Under the pieces are notes generated by a model. The model was not told the DNA's origin. It made no database searches and saw only the letters and a program-made list of their open reading frames with translations. 64,000 nucleotides of DNA from Isoetes taiwanensis (taxonomy: Eukaryota > Streptophyta > Lycopodiopsida > Isoetales > Isoetaceae). The stretch covers positions 560,001-624,000 of the forward strand of contig JAJEKV010000085.1 in NCBI GenBank assembly GCA_021234155.1, in the 5' to 3' direction. The position numbers and the translations under genes are program-made. The stretch's first letter is position 1. Each line of letters opens with the position of its first letter. Positions 33,146-49,049 of this stretch are shown here, piece after piece.

Positions 33146-33551
33146 AGTTCTTTATATAGACATCTAAATTTGCTAGAACAAAGACGTTTGTGGGCCTTAT
33201 GATCATATTTTGATGTACAGGAGCAAACATTAACATGCAACTTAAAACCATTTAGGTGGTTTTTTATAGAAGAGGGGACAAAAGCAAAACTACAGTTCTG
33301 CTACTTCATGGCTTCCCTTCTCAGGTTGGTAAGCGAACATGTGGGAAATTGTTTCTGCCTGAATTTCTAGCATGTGATAACTGACAGACATGATAAGAGG
33401 AATTCAATACTACGAAAGAGTCTTCAACCACATATACAAATGAAAGTCCAGAATATATTACAATAGATGTTAAAAGATGGAACTTTTTGCGTGGTTGGTA
33501 CAATCCAATGTGGCTATCTTGTTCCCTTTCCTTCCATGATGAAGGAAGCTA
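33146..33551 (+). repeat. 406-bp direct repeat, right copy flanking LINE-B
   Basis: Right partner of 30,765-31,170, starting directly after the (ATTCT)5 tail of LINE-B. It leads on into the downstream hydrolase exons, so this copy holds the native downstream order. Confidence 0.95.
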
Positions 33552-35771
33552 TATCCTTTTGTCTTAGATTTCTGTTAATTGCATTTTGTTCATTTTAGGT
33601 TGATACCTGAAGGGCAAGCACAGATCACGATTTTTAATAGGAGAACAAAATCAATCTACATTTTCACTATGGCCTACTGGGTATTTTCTTGCAGGCTTAA
33701 TCATTCAGAAATGTAGTGCCTGTACTTTCTTCAGAATTCCATGTTATTGCTCTGGACTGGATAGGTGAGTGTGCACCTCGTACATATACTAACATCCGGA
33801 AATCTATGCATCCTTTAGGTGTGTGTTTAAACATGTGTTTGCATATCGATAACAAATTCACTCTTTCTGTATCCTTAGTAACGTGTTAACTTCTGAAGGA
33901 TTAACTATTTGTTTTATCACATTGAAGGATTTGGTTTCTCGGATAAGCCTCGGCCCAAGCACGGTTTTAACTATACTATGAATGGTGAGTCCTGTTTGTG
34001 GCAGAACTTAACAAAAGACTCAAAAACTATTTGAGGCAGCAAAATCTTACGGTTTTATGACAATTTATGAGTTTCAAACATATTATTTAAGCTCATTAGA
34101 AGCTATGGAGATCAAGGAGTGTATTTTAGTTGTTCAGGTGAATATCCAAATATCTGTCACGGCCATCTTAAGGTATGACGCCAGCTTGTTGGTTTGACAT
34201 GCCAGGGGTAACTTTGCACCAGCAGCCATTACATTCGCCAATGCCAATGAGGAGTAAGTTTTGCGCATTGTTTTCTAATCAATCCTTCTGTAAGAGAACC
34301 ATGGCCAGATAGCCATACTTGCATAGGGCTTTTCTTCTTGGAAACCTGGGGAAATAAGGGAAAATGTAGGGGGAGTGAAAGAAATGTATTTGGCATCTTT
34401 CGTTGTGATTCTTTTGATGGAATTTGAAACACTGTGGTAATAATAATTAGGTGGTAGACCAGCATGTGAAGTTGCCATCATCATTCCAATTTTTTTGCAC
34501 ATTCCTTCATGGAGAGGTTTTTGCTTAGGTGCACACATGTTTTTCTGAAATATTAGTATGTCCACTCATCTGCTTTAATTTCGGAGTATCTCCTGATAAG
34601 GTATAAAACGCATAGGTACGTTCCAGTAAATCTTTCTGAGTTGATTCAGGTGCTTGCCTCTAACTTTCATTGGACACGAATCACATTATGTGTAAGGTTG
34701 TGAGAAGACAAAAGCACTATCATGCCATACAGACTCCCATAATAAAGCTGGTTTCTTGTTGCATAGAACGTGATAGCCAATATCAATATCTTTTGGAAGA
34801 AATTAGCTGGGCTTTGTGGGCTAAACTTCTTGTACAGCGCCAAAGGAAAGAAATGTGGCTATTGATATCGAACTGTAAGGCCAGCTTTTGGCAACATAAG
34901 GGAGGAGGCTGTATTTCCTCAAAAAAGTATTTGTCTTATAACAAGGACTGCAGATTTTATCCAACCATCGCAATTGTACACTATTTGCGATCATGCATTT
35001 TCTCGTTCGCAGTTACTAATTGCCCTACTGTAAATAACTAACTAACCTGGTCCTCGCATGACCAACAAATAACTGCTCAATCTATCAGCAAAATCTTATC
35101 TTCAAAAGATTGGAAAATATCCACGTATTATATGGGGAATGAAAGACAAATGGTTGACATCAAATGGAGTGCAGGATTTTGCCAAATTTGCAAATATAAG
35201 CATGGTGCAACTTCCTCAGGTATTATAACAAAAGCTTGTCTATGCCATATTAGAGATCATTTATCTCATCTTTTTTTTTAACAAGGTTGGTTGTCGTACA
35301 CAAGAAGACTATCTTTGAAGAAGTTCGAAAGCAGCTTTTGGAGAAACTATTAAAGCCGAAAGTATTTGTCTAAAATTATTAAAGCTGAAAGTATTTGTCT
35401 AGCATGAGAAGCTTTGAACTAATGGCTAGTAATACAAGCATTTTAAGGTGGTAAACTACGAACTTATCTTACCACCAAATCCCAGACATGCTCTCATATA
35501 CTTTTCTTTTTAAAGCTCTTAAATTAGCCATGTTTCAGATTCGCCTTCGCTATTTTCCATATATAAAACTAAATATATAAGAATTGAGAAATGAAATCTT
35601 CCATAGCCCACCATAAAGTAGAACACGTGTCTTAAGAAGGCAAAATGCATTTTCACATTAAAATTTTGTGGCGCGGTCTTGACAGACTAAGTGAACGTGC
35701 AATATGTGAATAGAATTCCTATATTCACATAGATCACGTTTAGGTGCATTGTACAGTGTAGCCCATTTTGA

Positions 35772-37084
35772 CATTTGTTGTTGAAATTTGAATCCCAGGA
35801 TGAGATGCCCCAAATGGAAAATGTTATCGAAATAGAAAATGGAGTTGTCACATCGAAATACAATGTCTCTGATTATACTATTTTTGGATCTCTCAATTGC
35901 TCACTTAAGTTTTGGAAGTGCACGTGAACAACAAATAAGTGAAACTGTTTCTGTCGGACATTGGATTTATTCCGTGATATAAATGATCAGTACTTGACCA
36001 ACGTGGCTTTGAAAATTAATGCCAAGGAAGCTAGTTTGGTACACCATATTAACATATATTATTCTCTTTCATATCAAACATTAATGCATAAATTTAAGTC
36101 TTGCACGCAGTTTTTGCAAGTGGAATTAAGTCAACTGCCATCTACATCAACATCCTCTTGGTAGAAATTATAAAGATCTGTAAAGAATTGTGTTTCATCG
36201 ATCCCAAATACATGTAAAGAATTGTGTTTTATCGATCCCAAATACATCTGCATGAAGAGTAAGCTCACATTATGAAAGGATGTTGAAGCATCCACCTAAA
36301 ATCTACAATCTACACACAACATACAACTCATATCATTGGGTTTCACTAATAATGTTCTCCTACAAATTACAACACAGGACATTAGTCATTTCAAAGATGT
36401 TATTTGCATTTCAAAACGTTATTCGAATAAACCTCTCAGGCTTTATATAAATATCGATGTTCCCCAGTAAATCTGTGTTCTTTCCTGCAAATATTGGGCC
36501 TGCAATAAAATGTATACTCCCACCTGATTTTTTAAACATATCTTCAAGTCGATGGATCGTGTGCATAATCAGTTTTCCTCAAATTCATAAATGCATTGTT
36601 GATCCCTCAGTGATAAGAACAAACATAAATTAATTATCTTCTAATGAGGAGTTGAGCAATGTGTTAACTTGACTTTTGCTTGAAATTTGATCTCGTGGAT
36701 GAGATTCTCCTAAATGGAAAATGGAATTGTCACAACGAGGTATGATGTCTCGATAACAATATTTCTCGGATCTGGCCATATTTTGCTCAATTAATGTCCT
36801 ATCTTTTTTTTTTTTTTCAGACCATGGCCAAATTTATATCTACAAATAATTGGATATTCTTAAGCTCGAAGTGCATGTGAACAATAAATAAGTAAAATAT
36901 TTGCTATCACCATTGGATTTGTTAATCGGTGCACATCCCTCCCCTTCTCCCCCCCCCCGATAAAAAAATGATCAAGATTTGACCAATGTGGCTTCGAAAT
37001 TAATGTCAAGTTCGTTTGGTACCAGATTAACATATAATTCTCTTCCATATAAAACATTAACGATAATTTAAGTCTTGCACGCCC
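35772..37084 (+). repeat. Diverged direct duplication, ~900 bp apart
   Basis: Segments 35,772-36,118 and 36,672-37,084 share blocks in the same order: CTTGAAATTTGA-like start, GATGAGAT, AAATGGAAAATG, GTGAACAA-AAATAAGT, CATTGGATTT, TTGACCAA-GTGGCTT, TTAACATAT and ATTTAAGTCTTGCACGC. They have diverged substantially. No protein is evident. This is probably an old local duplication. Confidence 0.65.
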
Positions 37085-39130
37085 CCTCCTCGTCAGATAT
37101 GTTAAATAATGGGGAGTCCTAATAAAATTCTTATACAATTTACTGTCCAAACATTCAATGTAAATGACTTTCAGTTACAGTTCAGTTGCGTGAGCCGACC
37201 ACTCTTCGACACGTGACGCATGGTTCCCTGGAATGTCAGCTAATGTGATGTATTGGCCAAAGTTTAAGGAGGGGTGCGGTCCTCTATCATGTGCTGAGAT
37301 AAGCTCTAACTACAACCTCCGCTACAAATTCGGTATCTTGTGCAAGGGGAAATGGTCAGTTGGTCTACACAGAATTAATGAGCATTTTATAAATAAAATA
37401 ATAAAAAATGGAATATATGGAAGCCATAATCTTAATGTCATCCATATGCAGACATTACCGACTTAAGCAATTCCTGAACACTGCATAATCTATTCTAAAT
37501 TAAATTATGTCCAAACCCTCAAAAGCATTACACCCACAAAGATAATGCAGTTTATACACAGATATTTATACATCCGCACCGCCAATAGCTTCATTCCTTC
37601 CATCGCATGCTCCCCTTAACGTGAAAGATCCAGGTCTACTGCATAGTGCCACTTGCATAGTTATCACAACGGTGCGAAAATGTGTACGCATCAACAAGAC
37701 TTCCAACGGGAAACCCATGGATGCGTTAGCATCTTATTTCAGAAGAACTATGCTAGGATTCTAATGATCAATTGAAACCTCTGAAAGTTCTTGAACACCA
37801 AGGATTGAAGCACAAAGTTGACCAAGAAAGCTTCAACCTACCAAGATGCCCAATGGTAATAGCAGAGAGACAAACTTTTGACAATACGAGAGAAAAAGGT
37901 GGGAGGGAACAGGGAAAGCAGTGCGGAGAAGAAAGAAGTAAGGAAGAAGAGCGATGTAAATTTTGGCCTTCCTGTAAAGATTGCCGGACTTGAAGATGCA
38001 TCTGGTGGGATGATAAGGTCAAACGAATCCAACTTAAAATGTCTGACGCCTGAGGCGAACGCTGCACGCGCCATAGCTCCGGTTAGACAAGTTTCGTTGA
38101 GGTGGGCGTGGAAAGCAATTAAATTATGACGTGGGTACCCACGTGGACAACTTAGAATTGCATGTAATCGTGCACCTCAGGTTAGACAAGCCTAAAGAAA
38201 AGGCAATAGCAATGGGTGTAATTACATGATGCCAAATAACCATGGAAAACTAGAACCTTTGAACGAGTTTAGAAGGGAAGTTCGGTGACGATTAGATGTG
38301 TCGTGAAGAAAGCAAGGGCGAAGTACAGGAGATTGGATTGTTATCTGAAGACAGCTGCTTGGGCTCTTGGGTGAATCCGATCGAGCAAATGAACTTTGAA
38401 AACATGTAAAGTCATGGGGCCGCTGATTCAGCCAGCACAACCAATGGCGCCCCACCACGTGGCAACAATTCTTTTCCTGAATGTTGGGGTAACATTTTTG
38501 GGGTAACATTTTGGTCGACATTCTGGTGACATTCTGCAATCCCACTTGATATTCTTGATAGCAGCTGTTAGATGCTTGACACGGCATGAATAAACAGCCC
38601 CCATGACTTCACGTTGCAAAGAAAGGCTCTGGCGGCTTGAATTCCAGCAAGTCAGAAGTGCCTCCACGCTGCCGCACATCACGCTGGAATTCAAGGCGCA
38701 GAGCCTTTCTTGTATACATAATTCTCGGTCAAACAGTTAATGGTGTTCAAGTCAATGACCTTAAAATAGCATTTTAGATCAAACCATTGAATTAAATTTT
38801 TGTTGCACTATTTCTTAGAGAGAAATAAACCGAATTTTGTGAGACTAAACCCAACGCTTTTCAAATCAGACGTTATTCTCCACTAGCCCAAACGACTACA
38901 GGCAAAAAGACTTCTGGTTAAGGTTGGTTTGCAACATTTGCAACGAGTAATAAACATGGTGCAAAGTGAAACATTTTCATACTGTGATTAATAAGGGGCT
39001 ACCAATTAAGCATATTCCGTATAATCAGACGTAATCATTTTGCCCCAAGGTAAATGTCAGATATTATATTTCTACCTACCTTATAAGCCCATGTTTACAA
39101 ATTTCAAAAAAAGAAATGAAGGCATGGAGC
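37085..39130. other. Stretch without a recognised gene, with one strong hairpin
   Basis: Open frames around 37,768-38,129 exist on both strands without family motifs. A 16-bp palindrome, ACGTGGGTACCCACGT, lies at about 38,129. The inverted repeat at 38,619-38,711 is listed separately. This region lies downstream of the ethanolamine kinase gene. Confidence 0.5.
38619..38711. repeat. Inverted repeat able to form a 26-bp stem
   Basis: Left arm 38,619-38,648 and right arm 38,683-38,711 pair as 13 bp (AAGAAAGGCTCTG), a small 4/3 internal loop, and 13 bp (CTTGAATTCCAGC), around a 34-base loop. Such a hairpin could be a remnant of a small inverted-repeat element or a small-RNA precursor. Nothing else supports either. 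Confidence 0.7.
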
Positions 39131-42298
<3,168 letters not shown>

Positions 42299-42308
<10 letters not shown>

Positions 42309-42354
42309 CCTGCTGTGATCTCCCTTCTCATACGCAGCCCAAATGCGAGGTCAT
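42299..42354 (-). promoter_or_regulatory. Two chained upstream ORFs before the ethanolamine kinase start
   Basis: On the minus strand, uORF1 (42,354-42,328, 8 codons and TGA) ends in ATGA, which also starts uORF2 (42,331-42,299, 10 codons and TAA). uORF2 runs over the main ATG at 42,308 in another frame. If the transcript starts upstream of 42,354, these could reduce initiation at the main start. The transcript start is unknown. Confidence 0.5.
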
Positions 42355-42359
42355 AGAAT

Positions 42360-42892
42360 ATGCCGGCCCAGTGCACAGGCAAGGAACTCGATAGAAATAT
42401 TTATGCTGGCGGATCACGGGCTCCCGACGACAAAAATATATGTGGGGAAACTTTTTAGATCTATCGGGAAAATTCCCCTAAATAGTGGGATGCTTCAAAT
42501 TTCTAAACTCTACTCTAATCACTTACTCAACTCTAATCTCTTTTTTTTTTAAGAAACGAAAAAACTAGAGCCGTTAACTGTTAACTGGACCATTGAATTT
42601 TATTAAAGAAAATAGAACCGTACACGTGGGAAGGAGACAACAAGCAGAGGGGAAACAAAGCCCAGTGATTGAAACCTAGACTTGACGTAGTGGCTGAAAT
42701 CTTTAAACCCAGATTTCAACCTGAATTTAAAACAGAGATGGAGAGAGAACCGACTCGTTGACTTGAATAGAAAGAACCAAATAGGAACAGAAGACAGCCA
42801 GATCACGAGGCACGAGAGAAGAAGCGTCGTGGAATCGGCCGATTTGAACCTCCTGATCCACCATCCAACAACTGTGACACTCTCATAATCCA
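42360..42892. other. Upstream region of the ethanolamine kinase gene
   Basis: Likely promoter and 5' leader by position. A T run lies at about 42,540-42,550. A minus-strand open frame at 42,603-42,893 has a hydrophobic segment but no recognised family. No certain TATA box was assigned. Confidence 0.35.
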
Positions 42893-43440
42893 TACAATGC
42901 TCCCATCGTATAAATACGGGAATTCCCCTCTCGTGGCAACTACATCACCATGGAAGGGCCCTTCGTCTAACTCGGACCCCTTGGGACGGACAAGTGTCCC
43001 AAGCAGGAATACGGAGGTGTCATTCGTCCCACGTCCTCTATGTGAGTTCTATACAGCGAAAGCCTACATACATATTAGCACACAGCAATCATGATCAAAA
43101 TAATATACCACCACGAAGGGTGGTCCATCCATCATCATCATCTATGTGGTAATACAAATACAAGATAACATAAGCAATATACCATAAACAAGGGCTCTAC
43201 CCCGCCTCGACTCCATGGGGTCGAATCGACGATCGGGGCAAAGATAACAAAGTTGCAGACGGAGGTATAACATGGCATTGGATGGCATCGAACAATGGCT
43301 AGGGTAGTACACTCCATCCGCCCTCCTGTGCACACTTTCCAGATAGGCTGAAACATGTTATGGCGTGATTGTAGCCTTCCGGAGACGCGATCCCATGGAA
43401 TCACCCTATGAGACTACTCCAGGTTACATCTTTCCGGTCC
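42893..43440. repeat. LTR-like repeat related to 59,776-60,235
   Basis: It shares with the later block the string CACTCCATCCGCCC / TGTGCACACTTT (43,306-43,340 and about 60,176-60,208) and a similar preceding GGC-TAGGGT. Its C-rich start (CCCATCGTATAAATACGGGA) resembles the start of the gypsy LTR family seen at 56,753. No coding sequence. Boundaries are uncertain. Confidence 0.45.
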
Positions 43441-43559
43441 AATGAGGCAGATCAGGGAGGCGTCCCCTCCCCGGACATGACGGATCCATGGATATACTAG
43501 AGAACACATGCCACATCAATGACCCCCGCATCCGTACCTGACTTACTCCCCTAAATCGA

Positions 43560-45950
43560 AAGGCCGGCTCACCTGCCCCTTCAAGTCCCAAGACGTCCGT
43601 ATAGGCACTTATCCTTGGCGTCAGTCGGGCAATACTCCAAGGCAATCGTCCTTTTCTTTACCTCCGGCTTCACATAATGATAATGGACTTCAATGTGCTT
43701 AGATTTAGAGTGTAAGACTTCATCTTGAGACAAATTGATGGTACTGTTATCACACAATAGTCGGTTTCGACTCCAATTGCACTTGTTTAAAATATTCCAA
43801 CATTCTTCAACCAAAACAAGTTCTCGACTAAAAAGAGGCAAAGAACATACTCAGCCTTCTGGTTGAGGACACAAAGAACACAATGCTACTTCTTACTAAA
43901 CCAGAAACAAGAGACTTATCAAAGAAAAAAACAAGCCGCACTAGTAGATCTCAAAGTGTCATTATCTCTAGTCCAATCAAAGATCGCAAGATAACCATAA
44001 AGAGTAAGAGAAGTATGGTGATCTTGCCTTCTGTAGAAAAGTCCATAATTGTTAGTGCCTTTTAAATAACGAAGAACTCACTTCGCAGCTTGCCAATATT
44101 TGATGCCTGGATCCTGCATGAATTGCCCAATGTATTAGCTGCAAAACCCCTGCAAAACTTATGTCAGGGCGAGTAGCATGAGCCAAAATAAATCAAGGCT
44201 CCAACAAGACTAGCATATGGAACTCCATTCATCCGGGTCTCGATATCTGAAAGAGGAGAATCTGAAGTAGACAAAGAACACTTCCGAGAGCTTATAGACA
44301 AAGGTGTAATTTCATTCTTGGCATATTCCAAACCAAACTTTTAACCATATCATCAATATACTTGGTTTGATGTAATCGCAGAACCATCCTTTGCTTCTAT
44401 CTCTAATCACTTATCGCCCCCCAAGATCAACTATCTCAAAGGCCATTGAAAGATCTCACTTTGACTCGATGGAGAAAATTGATATCACTAGCAGCTAAGA
44501 TCATATCATCAACATATAGAGCTATAATAACAAATCGTCCACTACATCTCTTGCATAAAGATTCGAATCCGCTGCACTAGGGTGATATCTTGCTGATAAT
44601 ACGAAATTGTTCATCTTCAAGTACCATGATCGTGAAGCCTGCTTAAGCCCATATAGTGATTTTCACAACTGACATACCATAGTCTCCTTCATCTTCAAGT
44701 ACCATGATCGTGAAGCCTGCTTAAGCCCATATAGTGATTTTCACAACTGACATACCATAGTCTCCTTCCCTTGAACAACATATCCAACTGGTTGCTCCAT
44801 GTAAATTTCTTCTTGAAGATCACCATTAAGAAAAGCCGTCTTGACATCCATCTGATGTATTTCCAAGTCATGGGCAGCTGCAAATTCTAAAAGAGCCCTT
44901 ACATAGTTAACCAAAGTAGAAGTGAGAAAGTTTCAGTATAATTAACTCCTGCAATTTGAAAATAACCCTTTGCAACCAAGCAAGCTTTAAATTTATCAAA
45001 AGTAATATCAGCTCGATATTTAGTATTGAACGTCCACTTGCATTTAACTGTCTTCCTTCCAATGGGCAATTCTATCAACTCCCAAGTTCCTTTATTGATT
45101 AAGAAATCATATTCGGCGTCCATAGCAATTTTCCAATTTGCACTCCGTGGAGAAGCAACCGCCTCATCATAAGTGATAGGATCATCTGCAATAGTAAAAC
45201 AAGAATGAGAATCATCAAAGTAATAACATTTGGCATGATAGTCCAAAATCCTTTTAGTAGGTTGCCAATGACAGTGTGAGGAACGAACAATGTTAGGTGC
45301 AACCGGTACCACATCCATGCTACCATTATCATCATCAGGGCTCATCGATATGGATATATCAGAAGGTTTATGAAGGACTAATGAAGGGTTGTGAGTGATT
45401 GTAGAAGTATCAGGAAGTGTATGAGATGGTAATAGAGGGTTATGAGCACTAATAACATTTGGAAAACTTAGGACAAGAGGAGCATCATCCTCTTCGGCAT
45501 AAAAATCACGCAATATAACAGTTGAAGCTGTGGGATTGTAGGTTTCACGAACCATTCGTGTCTCATCAAAAATAACATCTCTTCCCAAGATGACTCTTCG
45601 CGCCTCAATATCTCAAAAGTGATAGCCACTCGTGTCAAAAGAATATCCCAAGAAAATACACCTTCTAGACATCAGGTCAAGCTTTTACGAAGTAGAGGTA
45701 TTTATCCAAGAAACATCCAAAAATACGCAAGTGTCCAACATCCGGCTTATCGCAAGTCCATAATTGATATGGAGTCATATTACCTAAAGCAACAAAAAGC
45801 AATCTATTCTGAAGATAGACAACAGTTGCCACAGATTCTGCCCAAAAAGAACTTTCAAGACCTGCATGAATCAACTTGCAATGGGCAGCATTCAAGATAG
45901 TACAATTCTTGCGCCGTATTACCTCCATTCTCCTGAGTGAAAGCATGTGA
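43560..45950 (-). mobile_element. Ty1-copia retrotransposon relic
   Basis: On the minus strand, from high to low coordinates: integrase C-terminal part (45,946-45,677: RKNCTILNAAHCKLIHAGLE, SFWAESVATVVYLQNR, LGNMTPYQLWT), RT start (45,588-44,899: SANWKIAMDAEYDFLINKGT, WELIELP, KCKWTFNTKYRADI), RT core (about 44,900-44,400: MDVKTAFLNG-like, KSLYGLKQASRSWY), then PYASLVGALIYFGS and the RNase H part (43,841-43,581: LCDNSTINLSQDEVLHSKSK, HIEVHYHYVKPEVK). The order INT-RT-RH identifies copia. Many stops and frameshifts. gag, LTRs and the primer-binding site were not found. Confidence 0.9.
44612..44767 (-). repeat. 78-bp perfect tandem duplication inside the copia RT
   Basis: 44,612-44,689 and 44,690-44,767 are identical. 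78 bp is 26 codons, so the duplication keeps the frame of the KSLYGLKQASRSWYLKM segment, which is read twice. Confidence 0.95.
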
Positions 45951-47945
45951 TTTATTCACAACCATTGTCACTTCACAATCTCTTCAATCGCACACCCATT
46001 TGTATTTCAACCATCCTTTGCTTGTATCCAAAGCAACATATCCATTAATACAAAGCATATTAAATGATAAGCTAAATGTGAGTGTTAATTCATCCTAATT
46101 CATCTGATAAGTTCAGATCAAGCCCTAGTTATGAAAATGTACATTCCTTAATGATATGCAACTTTCAACGACTTATTGGCAGCACAACAACTTACTGCAA
46201 CATATTTATTTGACACATTGAGCTCCTGCACAAATCAACGAAAATCTCCCATAAAACGAGGAGTTAGAATAAGAAGGCCATTCCTTATGCATTCCATATT
46301 GTCTTTGTATTGAACAATGACGTTAAGAAAACAATCAGATATAAAAGAACGACGACGTTAAGAAAATAATCAGATGTATAAATTGAAAATGTAATGTTCT
46401 GCGCTTTGAAAAGAAACAAATGTCATGGTGATATGATGCTTTTGGCATTATGATACAATACATATATGATCAAGCTACTCATGCATGCCCTAAGGCTGTC
46501 AGAAGACACATATTCTGTTACTACTAACACTATTCTGGTTGGTCATAGATCAAGAAAGTTATTTTGCTTTAGTGCACTTAAACTACCAACTATATACCCA
46601 TCCTTTTGTGAGGACTCGAAGCCTTGAAAATCCAATGTTTGACCTTGAAGTCTGCATATTTGCATCAAGACCGGTTCTCTTAACCTAGTAGCCTAAGAAT
46701 GCTTATCCAAATACTATCCTCTATATTGAAGAGCAAAGAACAAAAACTTAAAAGGGAATGAGGATATATTTTGCAAATAAAAGATCCAGTTTGCAGGCAA
46801 AAGACTTTATATGCGCTAGTATCAAAACTCATATTGCAAAAATGATGTGATTCAAATTGGAATTTTAAGAAGAAATAGTAAGAGATTGAAAATAACGGAG
46901 ATTGTGCCTTTAACCTTCGCTTTTTTATTGGGCTTCGGATATCACAAATACAACATCTATAAGTATTTCTATTCAAATTAAACACTCTAGCATGGTTGCG
47001 AGCATGATGTACCAACATTTGCAATAAAGTTGTTTGTAACAATTTTGATTGAACATCAAATACATACTTATTTTGGAAGAAATGCACCGCATCTGCTTTA
47101 TTTGATGGCAGTATTGTTGGAATTGCATTTTCCTTATCATTCTCGTAGACAAAAGGCCTGTCAGACATAGGCCAAGACCTGTTCAACCAAAAGCAGGTTC
47201 AAGAGAATAAAACTTCATATACATGGAGGTGGTGAATTTACTTATTGCATCATGATCAACTCAACTACCTGCATCAGTGCCTAAAAAGGAAAAGTACATA
47301 TCAAGGACATGCTGAACATACATGGATTATTGTTTCCAAGCATTATGTAGAAAGAAAACATCTCGATTTCTGGAAAGCTCGAAATATTTCACGACATCTA
47401 AAAGCATTTAAAATCTTAGGAAATCGATTAAACAAAAATTCCAAAAAGGTTTTCCACCAAACCTGAAAATCCCAAATTAAAAGGGTTGATAATTATGATT
47501 TTGTAGATACCTGTATATATTAACATACCAAAGATCATTAGTCTCAATGAATCCTTGTAACACTCCATCATCTTGAAATGCTATTTGCTAGTCTGTTTCC
47601 TCTTCTATTTCAGCACAATTGCCCAAATAAGCACTTGGATTAATCCTCGGGCCATCTTAATGTATTTCAACTCAAACTCTTGAATGATGAGCCCATCTTG
47701 TAAATTTAGGATCTTGGAATAAATGGCAAAGGGATCACATCCATATGAATGTAAACATAATGTATATGTGTTGAATTCAATTGTGAAGAAACGAAGATAA
47801 TGTTTAAATTTGTTTAATGTTCACTTCAATGCCAAACCAAGATGCTCCACATGAGCCCATTTTTCCTCTTGTGGAGTTAACAACCAGCTATAGTGTGACA
47901 GACAAAGCTTGCTTCCCAACCGTGAAAAATAAATGAAACGGCTCA
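45950..47945. other. Stretch without a recognised gene
   Basis: No convincing coding sequence. A 35-bp near-repeat (GACGTTAAGAAAA) occurs at 46,319 and 46,354. A minus-strand open frame at 46,680-47,186 shows no family motif and is not called. Confidence 0.4.
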
Positions 47946-47946
47946 C

Positions 47947-49037
47947 CTATTCTTGGAGGATTTGTAAAGTCCTCTCTTTCAATTGTCTAAGACACCATTC
48001 AAATGCTTCTTGAGCTTTATCCATCCATCTAGAATCCTGCTTTTGCTTCATAAAATCTACAGGTGGCTTGGTTACCTTAGCAAAATTGCATGAATATCTT
48101 CTACTAAAATTGAATTGACCATATAAGCTCCTCCCTTGTGATACATTTGTAGGTGGTTTCACCTTCTCCAAAGCTGCAATCTTACCATGATCCACTTGTA
48201 AACTATTTTTTGAAACATAATTATCTAATAGTTTTCCTCCTCTAGTGAAGAAAATACACTTCACGAGATTCAAACAATTTATGCCATACAACTGACCTTT
48301 CAAGAACTTTTCTAAGATGATCCAAGTGACCACTTCTTGGATTAGAAGATATTGTTAAATCATCTATAAAGACTTTTAAAAAGTCTAAAATATTATGAAA
48401 AGCATATGTCATAGCTCGCTGAAATGTGGCTAGATGTGAGGCCAAACGATAATATATTATAAGCACACATGCCGAATGGTGTTCAAAAAGCCATCATTGT
48501 TTGATGTGGTAGATAAATTCGAATGATTATATCCACAATATTCGCCCAAGACAGGATAGGCATAATTTCTTGCAACATCATCCACTAAAGTGCCGATGAC
48601 TGGTGTAGGAAAATGATCTCTTTTAGTAGCTTTATTGAGATCCCCGTAACTAATGCATACTCATATTGAATTATTCGGTTCCTCACTAATACAATAGAAC
48701 TGATCCAATCAAGATTTGGCACTGGTACAATAAATTCCACCTCCAAAGGCTTCATGACTTCGCCCTTTACTTGTTCTTCTATGGTTGAACTCATTCTTCT
48801 TTGAGCTTGTTAGATTGCTTTTGATCCTTGTTTCAAATCAATGGTATGCACTACAACCTCAGGTGGAATACCATTCAATACTTTGTAGTTTCTTGCCAAA
48901 ACATCCCTAAATTCCCTCAATACAGATATCAAATCACTTTCCTCATTTTGAGAAGATCTCCTCCAATAGTAACCCATTCTTCGGAACGTGGTGAATGTTG
49001 AGAACATGAACTGATCTGATTTTACCTCATCATCCAA
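47947..49037 (-). pseudogene. Gypsy reverse transcriptase/RNase H relic
   Basis: Pieces: LREFRDVLARNYKVLNGIPPE (49,000-48,870 region), VKGEVMKPLEVEFIVPVPNL, ATFQRAMTYAFHNILDFLKV followed by FIDDLTISS (catalytic YxDD-type box, here FIDD), HLDHLRKVLERS, KLLDNYVSKNSLQVDHGKIA, PPTNVSQGRSLYGQFNFSRR and FAKVTKPPVDFM. The order and spacing are those of Ty3-gypsy RT to the start of RNase H. Frameshifts occur at about 48,470 and 48,250. Confidence 0.85.
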
Positions 49038-49049
49038 AAATTGTGCATG

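Larger units (their letters stand above)
30651..35373 (+). pseudogene. Plant alpha/beta-hydrolase pseudogene, split by a LINE
   Basis: Exons (GT-AG unless noted): 30,651-30,719 (AKDPVFGLDWDAESQ); 33,256-33,324 with a duplicate at 30,875-30,943 (KTTVLLLHGFPSQ); 33,695-33,764 (VVPVLSSEFHVIALDWI); 33,928-33,984 (FGFSDKPRPKHGFNYTMN); about 34,040-34,137 (YYLSSLEAMEIKECILVVQ); 34,206-34,253 (NFAPAAITFANANEE); about 35,073-35,219 (WGMKDKWLTSNGVQDFAKFA); and 35,286-35,373 (TQEDY, end). This is the plastid-type alpha/beta-hydrolase family with the HGFPSQ oxyanion motif. Defects are a TAA where Tyr is expected in the third exon, frameshifts, and the missing middle (about 34,258-35,070). N-terminal exons were not found left of the transposon. 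Confidence 0.85.

Noticed and set aside
46680-47186. 168-codon minus-strand frame
   Set aside because: It has no recognised domain and several hydrophobic and basic patches typical of A/T-rich random frames; not convincing as a gene.
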